Shown one piece after another: positions 28,901 through 35,381 of a DNA stretch of 64,000 bases. How positions within the stretch are numbered: position 1 is the first letter of the stretch; the number at the start of each line of letters is the position of its first letter. The DNA is from an uncultured Granulosicoccaceae bacterium (lineage in GTDB: Bacteria > Pseudomonadota > Gammaproteobacteria > Granulosicoccales > Granulosicoccaceae): the NCBI GenBank assembly GCA_938041955.1, contig CALISD010000118.1:1-64000 (forward strand). Direction: 5' to 3'. The notes beneath the pieces were generated by a model. That model searched no databases and was not told where the DNA came from. It saw only the letters and a program-made list of their open reading frames with translations. The position numbers were made by a program, and so were the translations under genes.

Positions 28901-29228
28901 ACAAAACAAACTCCCGTTGCACTGCCATAGTTTGTGTTGAGTGACCATCCTGTTCCGCTGATTTCGGGGCGTCAGAATCGACAGAGACTTCACTGAAGCC
29001 ACGAAGCTGTTCTACCGCAACATCATAAAAGCGAGCCAGATCTCGAGCAGTACGATAAAGCACATTCTTGCTTGTTTCAGCGCGTTTCAATGATGAGATA
29101 GAAACGCAAAGGCCACGTTCAGCACATAGAAACGCTACCTTTTCCTGACTTGCGCCCAAGCTCCTGCGCAGTGTTTTCAACTGATCCTTACAGAGAACGA
29201 CTCTACCATCCTGGTATGTTTGTATCAT
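25914..29228 (-). CDS. Large regulator: XRE-type HTH, degenerate cyclase-like domain, AAA ATPase, TPR array
   Basis: 1104 residues. Residues about 10-80 form a helix-turn-helix of XRE type (LKTLRRSLGASQEKVAFLCA, SISSLKRAE). Residues about 100-280 resemble a class III nucleotide cyclase domain that lacks obvious metal-binding Asp residues. A P-loop, LVGSAGVGKSRLTEEFV, lies near residue 305, with a Walker B-like LLIVIEDYHWS near residue 420. From about residue 650 to the end are helical repeats of TPR type. The layout parallels the adenylate-cyclase-like/MalT-type STAND regulators, here with a DNA-binding head. It is divergent from the Tat-exported flavoprotein gene, a candidate target. Confidence 0.85.
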   Translation of the reverse strand: MIQTYQDGRVVLCKDQLKTLRRSLGASQEKVAFLCAERGLCVSISSLKRAETSKNVLYRTARDLARFYDVAVEQLRGFSEVSVDSDAPKSAEQDGHSTQTMAVQREFVLFCCEQSDLTTSTVVEAAGLESILGHIAPQYNAEFICCDKQRVYYSFGASHTHGNEAKRAISFAQRCQQIFFSLWGTREAVKLGLCVGKLTRSETDIEIDVSTIESSIDALMLSATPGILTMSDELLFAVDDHCSPISTELNSGSFWVINANDDSDTRDYSPIIGRRVEITLFNAVLESAKEYEALQVVHLVGSAGVGKSRLTEEFVRVASLDGFSCHTTNMTDFQVEQKKQTIPKLLKSLLGIDDSDSNLSLDEINSRNKTVILQETTHLPLLHSLLNWRISNRWESLFGAMSQEQLFKSQCQLITRILAIKARCSPLLIVIEDYHWSQNTERAYIDYLMNNLLGESVVLLITARPGETSGSVVLTSESSGASVTNISLGPLSRLDAQIFAEHISGIDADYREKCILKAQGNPLFLEQLLKDRRGSELGGLPYSLQSLIVSRIDDMPKEDQLAVRTASVIGQRFTLRLLRKLLNSPAYDPAALVANNIINGDDDNYSFNHALIVEGIYLSISAEDQRKLHYQCAQWYTDDIVLQCQHLLKGQHPEAIDKLIPAIKYLISGYHFERAKDFIDIALRLPGNRSAPLALHELRADVNLRVGDTMEALSSFEMMQRHAIAPEERANALIGKANCLNTLDKFDDAMQALNEAGDIASGSSLLKQLSSVYYLRGNFLFPKGQSRDCIESQEKALLFARKASEPELEARSLGGLGDAAYASGKMVTAYEYFKQCLALCDEHDLKAVSAANMFMLGTVRIYLNESEQGLADVERSITTAQMVGHKRAEIVSRLTASWILVESLRVIEAESHIALAMEIANEIGALRFVPFLRECKSRCLWLSGNADAAILSIEEALAEVEKLDAQAFIGPWVLGTCALLSKTRREAESYLDRAEPIIENGCVGHNYYRFYMEAIETTLNHGMYDRTKDYIEKFRNFANNEPCPWSDFYLKRGEVLLRSGDSADHKTNIEKLIRTAKSIQHLTAVPKLEQAMQKQQTEGLSLNS

Positions 29229-29444
29229 GACTTTAGTAAGAACGGATAAATGTTCAGCAGCTCCTGACGCTCAGAATGCTATCACAAACATCTGGCTTAG
29301 AAAAAACGGGTTTACGCTCATTCGATCTTTCCTTTTGTACAATCACGCACTATTCTCTTGCTAGGGAATGTCACATTCAGGCCGGATGAAACAGGATTTA
29401 ATCTACGGCCTCAATCTATTTCGGTATAAATGGAGCTAAACGAA

Positions 29445-31190
29445 ATGGGTATTTCAAGACGTAAAGCGTTAGGGATCTTCGGTGGCGGAGCCGTATTGGC
29501 TGCCACGGCGAGTAGGACGGCACAAGCTCGCGATAAACCTAATTCTGTAGCTATAATAGGTGGCGGCATATCCGGCCTTTCTGTTGCCTACAATCTGGTC
29601 CGCTGCGGGTTTAAAGGTAAGATCACCGTCGTTGAAAAAAGCCCCACACTAGGAGGCAATGCTGCGACGGCAGAAGTCATTCTTGGAACTGACTTCCGCG
29701 GCGCAGGAGATATACAGCCCTTTGTGAGGTTTGCCGACCTCGGCGTGAACGATGTAAACTTGCAGAGCTACGTTAGGCTCAAGGAGGCCATGGACTATAT
29801 CCATTACTCCACAGACAAATATCTGCGTCCTCTCGAAGACACCGTTACACATTTCACACCGGATTTTAAGGAAATCTGGACCAAAGACGGCTACTTAACC
29901 GGACAGGCGGAGCCATATACTGAAAAGCCAATAGACGATCGCAGAGGCGTTGTTGATACACGACACTCGCTACACATCGAAGACGCACAGTTAGCTGACG
30001 ACGAGCGCAGCTTCATGTTGATAGCAGCCGATGACTTTAATCGTAAGAACCACTTCAAACCACCGGAATGGTGGGACCTTACAGTCGCAGCCTATGTTGA
30101 ATTCTTCAAGAAATACAGGCTGTCAAAAACTAAGATATCAAGTGAAAATTTGAAGCGTCTGGTTCGTTTGTTTCTCTATCCACGTATTTCGGCAATGTAT
30201 TTCGCAGACGACAGTGGCCCGCAAAACATGCCAATGCTTGGTGTTATGAGCTACTACAGCCTGCAGGAAGGTATCGGCATCACAGATCCTAAAAACGGGA
30301 CGGAACCTGATCGCCGATATTTCACTCATGGCTCTCAACACTGGATAGAGGAATTAGCCAGATGGCTTGAGACCAACGACGAGAATCAGGTAGAAATACT
30401 CCGTGGCTTTGAAGCTGCTTTGACAGGAAACAGCAAACATGGCGTTAGTGTGATTAACCTTTCGGAAAACAGTAGTGCTTTAGATGCTCGATATAGAACC
30501 TTTGATGTAGATCAGGTCGTAATGGCAGGCCATGCAGATCACCAACTTCATGCATTAAAGCCAGAAGCAATCACGAAAAGAGATAGTACTGCGGACCCTC
30601 TTCTTTCTACAACGATGGAACAATACCTTAGCAGCGTCCAACATTCAGAAAGTCAAGCATACGCGCACACATGGAATAGATTGCTTCCACCAGATCCGGG
30701 AAGTTGGCGAACCTACAATGTGACGATACGCGATCAAAAGCAAAGACACGGCTTGCAAAGCGGGTATCAGATGACATACGTGCAAAACCGCCACCGAAAC
30801 GACCGTCAGAACAAAACCTACAATCAGTATGCTTTGCCAGTGTACTTCGTATCTCTTAATCCACAGGAGAAAATACCGGATGAATACATACTGCGGCGAA
30901 CCCAAAAGGACAAAATACAAGCTCTGAAAAGACAGGAAGGGTACGGTCGAAAACTGAATGCGGACGACCCGGAGGCCCAACTCGCAAAAGCAACATTTCG
31001 CCACACAGTGATGACATCACGGCTACTTGAGATTCAACAAGACCTGCACAATCACCAGGGAATGGCGGACGGACGCGTTTTCTTTGCTGGTTGTTGGACG
31101 AATGGCGCGGGACTTCATGAGGAGTGTTTTGCGCAGGCAGAGCACGTTGTTGATGTAATGCTGGGCAAGAGTGCATCGGATCGAAGTTGA
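29445..31190 (+). CDS. Tat-exported FAD-dependent oxidoreductase (amine-oxidase-like)
   Basis: 581 residues from ATG at 29445, which has GGAG at 29432-29435 upstream; an earlier ATG at 29430 has none. The N-terminus MGISRRKALGIFGGGAVLAA is a twin-arginine signal, so the folded flavoprotein is exported. FAD binding is shown by VAIIGGGISGLSVAYNLV followed by VVEKSPTLGGNAAT, and the C-terminus has VFFAGCWTNGAGLHEECFAQAEHVV, the usual last FAD segment. It resembles NAD(P)-binding amine oxidase or phytoene-desaturase-like flavoproteins. The substrate is unknown. It is divergent from the large XRE/ATPase regulator. Confidence 0.85.
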   Translation: MGISRRKALGIFGGGAVLAATASRTAQARDKPNSVAIIGGGISGLSVAYNLVRCGFKGKITVVEKSPTLGGNAATAEVILGTDFRGAGDIQPFVRFADLGVNDVNLQSYVRLKEAMDYIHYSTDKYLRPLEDTVTHFTPDFKEIWTKDGYLTGQAEPYTEKPIDDRRGVVDTRHSLHIEDAQLADDERSFMLIAADDFNRKNHFKPPEWWDLTVAAYVEFFKKYRLSKTKISSENLKRLVRLFLYPRISAMYFADDSGPQNMPMLGVMSYYSLQEGIGITDPKNGTEPDRRYFTHGSQHWIEELARWLETNDENQVEILRGFEAALTGNSKHGVSVINLSENSSALDARYRTFDVDQVVMAGHADHQLHALKPEAITKRDSTADPLLSTTMEQYLSSVQHSESQAYAHTWNRLLPPDPGSWRTYNVTIRDQKQRHGLQSGYQMTYVQNRHRNDRQNKTYNQYALPVYFVSLNPQEKIPDEYILRRTQKDKIQALKRQEGYGRKLNADDPEAQLAKATFRHTVMTSRLLEIQQDLHNHQGMADGRVFFAGCWTNGAGLHEECFAQAEHVVDVMLGKSASDRS

Positions 31191-31307
31191 TGCATGCACT
31201 TACATTTACCACTACTGTGAGCATGTAGAAAATATTGAATCACCGTGTGCCACAATTCCTACTCAATTCGATTCTAACCGGTGATTCATGCCGAAAGTTA
31301 AGTAGAA

Positions 31308-31329
31308 GGACATCGCATTTCCGATGTCC
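31308..31329. terminator. 8-bp perfect hairpin between convergent genes
   Basis: GGACATCG, loop CATTTC, CGATGTCC lies between the flavoprotein stop (31190) and the Flp pilin stop (31400, other strand). It has no flanking T-tract, so it may be a weak bidirectional terminator or an mRNA 3' end stabiliser. Confidence 0.4.
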
Positions 31330-31399
31330 GTTCACGGTCCGAAAAAGATTACGTATCGGCATCAATAAAGGAATGAAACACTCTGCTGTGCCCGAAAAT

Positions 31400-31579
31400 C
31401 TATATGTTGAATACAACGCGGGTTAGAAGGTCGATTCTGTCTATAACGATGCCTTGCATGTGTGTAAAGAAAGTGACAGCGCCAAGGGTTACCAGCGTGC
31501 CCGCAAGGGCATACTCTACAGTTGTTGTGCCCTCCTCGTCACGAATAAAGTTCTTAACAACAGTTGTAAGGTTATTCAT
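31400..31579 (-). CDS. Flp/Fap-type type IVb pilin
   Basis: 59 residues, short but clear: MNNLTTVVKNFIRDEEGTTT leads to VEYALAGTLVTLGAVTFF, which is the Flp pilin pattern (acidic residue pair before Gly, Thr-Thr-Val-Glu-Tyr, then a hydrophobic helix). The prepilin peptidase cleaves before the hydrophobic segment, and the Glu-Tyr pair is the family hallmark. It begins 1 bp after the stop of the upstream small gene, so the two are one operon. No tad/rcp/cpa assembly genes are in the window; the pilin is an orphan here and must use machinery encoded elsewhere. Confidence 0.85.
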   Translation of the reverse strand: MNNLTTVVKNFIRDEEGTTTVEYALAGTLVTLGAVTFFTHMQGIVIDRIDLLTRVVFNI

Positions 31580-31580
31580 C

Positions 31581-31838
31581 TTATACCTTCCTTGTTAACG
31601 TATTAATATCAACGACAGGGGCTGACTGCACAGTTTCCTTGCCTGTCAGCACACAATCTGTCTTGACCTGGAAAGCCTCATTCATGACGCTTATACGGCC
31701 CTGGTGCCTACCAACACAAGCTGCTGCATCTGCCCGCACTATAAGGCCACCGGCAAGGCTCACTAAAAGTGATAAAGTGATGGTTGCGAGCGTCGTAACC
31801 ATTACACTCAGTCCGCGCTGTGTTATCCCAATATTCAT
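31581..31838 (-). CDS. Small exported or membrane-anchored protein of the Flp operon
   Basis: 85 residues from ATG at 31838, which follows AGGAG at 7-nt spacing; a longer frame to 31937 lacks such support. The N-terminus MNIGITQRGLSVMVTTLATI with a following hydrophobic run is a signal anchor or pilin-like leader, followed by about 45 polar residues with two Cys (AACVGRHQG and TDCVLTG). I do not recognise a family. Being one base ahead of the Flp pilin gene and sharing its regulated promoter, it may be a minor pilin or pilin-processing helper (inference). Confidence 0.65.
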   Translation of the reverse strand: MNIGITQRGLSVMVTTLATITLSLLVSLAGGLIVRADAAACVGRHQGRISVMNEAFQVKTDCVLTGKETVQSAPVVDINTLTRKV

Positions 31839-31934
31839 GAATATTCTCCTATAGATCATTTGGCAATCTGGAATGTTATTACCCGCTGACAAAACCTTTG
31901 CATATATAATTTCTGCACGAGGTATTCGTGGTTG

Positions 31935-32027
31935 CAACCCGTCGGGCTGCAGGGATCATAATTACTGTTATACGCAAAGGTATCGATATCATTTCGGATT
32001 CACTTTGGTATCAAACGGGTATCAGTT
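31935..32027 (-). promoter_or_regulatory. Upstream element copy 1: stem-loop plus four 11-bp-spaced boxes
   Basis: On the plus strand TATCA, ATTCA, TATCA and TATCA start at 31987, 31998, 32009 and 32020, an exact 11-bp period (TGATA on the coding strand). The stem-loop GCAACCC-GTC-GGGCTGC at 31934-31950 lies between the boxes and the gene. Candidate -10 sequences lie near 31956-31962. Exact 11-bp direct repeats are typical of OmpR/PhoB-type response regulators. The identical layout occurs 2933 bp away at 34868. Confidence 0.7.
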
Positions 32028-32166
32028 GTAATTTTGACGACGACTGAATTGCTCTGAGTTCAATGACCAGGGCGGTGGCTATACGATCGGCCATACAAAG
32101 TGAAGATGATTTGGCAAGTGAATGTTCTTAATCGGTCTAGGTGTTGGCACTTAGCTCCATTGGGAG

Positions 32167-32201
32167 AGAAAAATCCCTGTCAACCAGTAGCTGACAGGGA
32201 T
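32167..32201 (-). terminator. Rho-independent terminator of the 844-residue exported protein gene
   Basis: On the minus strand, ATCCCTGTCA pairs perfectly with TGACAGGGAT around a 9-nt loop and is followed by TTTTTC. It sits 27 bp past the stop codon at 32228. Confidence 0.88.
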
Positions 32202-32227
32202 CCAACGCACCATCATTCGTCTATGAA

Positions 32228-34762
32228 TTACAGGGTCGTACAAGCCTCACCAAACGTGGGAACTGTGATGCAAGCACTTAGTTCGGGTACGAATGCCAGT
32301 TCACCGGTCAGCGCCGGATACCCATTGATGCTCGCGCTAACTGTTCCTCCAATTCCACTGACACCGAGTTCCATTTCCAGTTGTGCCTCGATCGAAGCGT
32401 CGATCGGCGGAATCAGTTCGAATGGCTTTTTGGCTATTTCCAGCGCGAGGTTTGCGGTTTCCTGCGCAGCAAACATTGCAACCATTCTCGGATCGAGATC
32501 TATCGGAAACACCTCCAGGCCCTGCTTTATCCCTTCAAGTGTCAGCTTGGCTGCTTCCAGTGCACCCTTTGCCACAACCAATGCAGTCCTAAGTGTACCT
32601 ATGGTGATGTGTCTGCGTGCGATGTCAGCACTTCTCCACGACTTCTCCGAAAGGTAACGCGCGTATCGGCTGGCTTTTTCATACCATTTTGCCGCTTTAT
32701 ACCATCGGTAATAGTAAGCTATGCGTGACTTCTGATTGTTGATTGCCCGGTATTGAGCACTGATACTGCTATTAATGCCATCGATCTTGTCTTGTGCCGC
32801 TGTCATAACAGCTTGCGCTTGCGACAGGTTTTGTTGACCGGACTCGCGCTCTGAGGTGATCGTAGCGCGCATAGCAGTGATGCCGGTGTTTATTTTTGCA
32901 ACTTCGTTTTGAGCCGCAGTCAGTGCGGCAGTGGCCGATTGCATTGCATCAGATACTCCACTAAAGTCCAGTGTTACAAGGCCAAGCCCGGACATTTGCG
33001 GGCCCTCTGCGGTTACTGATCCACTCAGTTCAATGCGTGAGACCGGAGTGACAAATGCGCCGTTAACAAACATGCCATTCGAACTGATCTCAAGCTTAAC
33101 GTCTTCCAGCGCAACGCCGAAAACGTCCATATTGCCCTGCAATCGGAGCAACACATCTTCAGGGTTGTTCCAGTCAAAAGCGGCGAAGACGTCAATATTG
33201 CTGTTCACCTGGATATCCGGTGAAATTTGCATGTTAGTTGAACCAGTAATCTCTACACCATTGGCTCCGACTGACATCCTTGCGCGTGTCATTTGTAGTT
33301 GGTTCATATCGACACCGATCAACTCACCAAGCAGATCAGCACCAAGTCCCATCTCACCTTCTATAACAAGTTGGGTGTTCTCAAGATCATCACCAATATA
33401 TCCCTGCGCTGTCGCACCAGCACTTGGCATGATTGGCAATACGCCTTCAAGGAACCGAGTGTCGGGATCAAGTTCACCTGCCACGAAAACTTTTTGCGTG
33501 TTATCCGTTACCTGCAACGCAGCACTGGCGTTTCCCAGTCTGATATCAAAATCAATAAAGTCCGGCAGGCCGGGGATGCCTATCGAAACTTCGCCGTTAC
33601 CACCCTGTGCAATACCATGCTCGCCAATGTAGGTCACCACATCGCCATCAAGGGATACGGCTGGTGAGATTGGAATCTCACCATGCAGATAGATCTGACC
33701 GGCAAAGTCCGCTACATCTTCCGGCAGTGTGCCGTTTGTCTGCGCTTCGTAGGCAATCCAGCCATTGGCAGAGAATCCGATAGCATCGATAAAATCGCCG
33801 CCATTTGAATCATCGGGCTTCTTATCATCGTCAGCGTCCCTGCGATCAATCCGCTCAAACTGACTACCGGCCAGCACAATCGGGTCGCTTTCAACGTTTT
33901 GCTGTACATAGTCACCGTCTGTATTGCGTTCGTAGTAGATGCGGGTATCTGCAACATAATTGCGCTCTTCCATTACCCCTGTGTTCGGATCAAGCGTGAA
34001 CACCATGGCGACATTTTCATTACTCTCGTCCATAATTTCATAAACGATCAGATCATTGGAGCCGTCAGATTCTTTACGTTTTAGACTATTAAGATCTATG
34101 CCTTCAGTGCGCGTGTAGCTGAGATAAAAGTAAGGATCAAAAACATCGAGGATGGCTGTCGCGGTAAAACTGCCAGGTATGGTAAAAGCAACGTCATTCA
34201 GAAAATTAAGGTCTTGTCCGAAATCAAGTTTAAAAGAGACGCCTGCGTCGAGATGAAAAAGAAAGTAGGGTTTTGTTGAATCCCGTAGTGTTCCTGCTTC
34301 ACTAAGCGTATCGTTCAGTGGAAGGTTATTATTTCCGGTCAGTTGCGCAAGGCTTGCTCCATTGGCAAACCCGAGCACGGCACGGGGAACAGTTTCAAAA
34401 TTCACGTCCTGTAGCAGTGGCATTTGCGATAGTGGCACTTCAGACTCGCCATATAACTCCGGTGCATCACCTAGCTGCACTATGATGTTGGCATTGTTTA
34501 GAGGAAATCGAGTGGACCCCGCGACAACCTGTATATCACCCCAGATCTCATAGCGCTGATCACCGATATTCTCCATCGTGCCGACAGTCGTCTCCAGCGT
34601 CAGGCCGTGGTTCATGTCAATTCTGCAAACAGCGGTAGCTACACTGCTCTCACATTCGACCGGTGAGGCAATTACCGTATTCGAAAAGGTAGCTCCGCAC
34701 CCCATCAGCAGGCCAAAGGCGACCGTACGACTGATATGATTTAACTTGAAAAAACCATCCAT
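32228..34762 (-). CDS. Large exported protein of unknown function with C-terminal coiled coil
   Basis: 844 residues from ATG at 34762, which follows AGGAGA; a frame to 34837 adds 25 unlikely residues. The first 34 residues form a signal peptide ending at VIAS-PVEC. Residues about 40-600 are beta-rich with repeated Gly/Asp strands and little Cys. Residues about 605-745 form a coiled coil (TAALTAAQNEVAKINTGI onward) with an unusual aromatic stretch YYYRWYKAAKWYEKASRYAR. The last 80 residues return to beta structure with a final Cys pair (ACITVP and EACTTL). I recognise no named family. It shares a duplicated promoter element with the Flp pilin operon, which suggests co-expression at the cell surface, and has its own terminator. 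Confidence 0.75.
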   Translation of the reverse strand: MDGFFKLNHISRTVAFGLLMGCGATFSNTVIASPVECESSVATAVCRIDMNHGLTLETTVGTMENIGDQRYEIWGDIQVVAGSTRFPLNNANIIVQLGDAPELYGESEVPLSQMPLLQDVNFETVPRAVLGFANGASLAQLTGNNNLPLNDTLSEAGTLRDSTKPYFLFHLDAGVSFKLDFGQDLNFLNDVAFTIPGSFTATAILDVFDPYFYLSYTRTEGIDLNSLKRKESDGSNDLIVYEIMDESNENVAMVFTLDPNTGVMEERNYVADTRIYYERNTDGDYVQQNVESDPIVLAGSQFERIDRRDADDDKKPDDSNGGDFIDAIGFSANGWIAYEAQTNGTLPEDVADFAGQIYLHGEIPISPAVSLDGDVVTYIGEHGIAQGGNGEVSIGIPGLPDFIDFDIRLGNASAALQVTDNTQKVFVAGELDPDTRFLEGVLPIMPSAGATAQGYIGDDLENTQLVIEGEMGLGADLLGELIGVDMNQLQMTRARMSVGANGVEITGSTNMQISPDIQVNSNIDVFAAFDWNNPEDVLLRLQGNMDVFGVALEDVKLEISSNGMFVNGAFVTPVSRIELSGSVTAEGPQMSGLGLVTLDFSGVSDAMQSATAALTAAQNEVAKINTGITAMRATITSERESGQQNLSQAQAVMTAAQDKIDGINSSISAQYRAINNQKSRIAYYYRWYKAAKWYEKASRYARYLSEKSWRSADIARRHITIGTLRTALVVAKGALEAAKLTLEGIKQGLEVFPIDLDPRMVAMFAAQETANLALEIAKKPFELIPPIDASIEAQLEMELGVSGIGGTVSASINGYPALTGELAFVPELSACITVPTFGEACTTL

Positions 34763-34867
34763 TGCTTTCTCCTGGCCATAGGCCTCGTTTCGATATTCCG
34801 GAACGCCGAAATGACGTCCTTGTCTAACAATCGCCACTCATGCTTTCTCAGGCCTGCCTGGCGATGA

Positions 34868-34960
34868 CAATCCATCGGATTGCGGAAAACATAGTCACTT
34901 CTTTGTGCGAAACGCGCGATATCATCGCGGGATCAGTTTGGTATCAGTTGAGTATCAGTT
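34868..34960 (-). promoter_or_regulatory. Upstream element copy 2: stem-loop plus four 11-bp-spaced boxes
   Basis: TATCA, GATCA, TATCA and TATCA start at 34920, 34931, 34942 and 34953. The stem-loop CAATCC-ATC-GGATTG lies at 34868-34882, 43 bp from the first box, exactly as in copy 1 at 31935, but with different paired bases, so pairing is conserved while sequence is not. The 844-residue exported protein gene starts 106 bp further on. Confidence 0.7.
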
Positions 34961-35381
34961 GTTGTTTTGGCTACTGGGTGTCGTTCTCACAACCCATTTT
35001 GCAGTGTCTTCAGGCTGCTCACACCAGTGCCTCATTGTTAATTCGCCGTGTTTGGTATGAGTACTTTTTGCAGACAGCGCTGCTAGGAATCGTATCGGGA
35101 AAAGGTTCCCCGCCAGATCATGTGCTGAACCACAGGGCGGCGTCAGGGGATTGAAGGTGTTACCTCCCACATCTAAGGCCAAATGCCATAGACAACACCC
35201 ATCGGCCCTAATCATCTTGCCATCATAAAATGGGTGGAAAAGCAATTTTTTGGCGTTTTTTCTGTACAATTAAGGCAATAGCCTCGCGGAAACAGTCAGT
35301 ATGGCAACGAGCTTGCAATGTTTCATATCTGACCACCAGGCACTGTAAGCAGCTGCTGTAAACCACCCTCCATCCATACCA
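34961..35381. other. Gene-free stretch upstream of the haloperoxidase gene
   Basis: Open frames here (for example 34955-35269 on the minus strand) lack family features. An A/T-rich run near 35250-35275 may hold the haloperoxidase promoter. No RNA gene is seen. Confidence 0.5.

Noticed and set aside
31404-31598. A 64-codon plus-strand frame over the Flp pilin
   Set aside because: It is antisense to the clear pilin gene and has no protein features.
32931-33632. A 233-codon plus-strand frame
   Set aside because: It is antisense to the exported 844-residue protein, Ser/Pro-rich as expected from the shadow of a Gly/Asp-rich beta protein.
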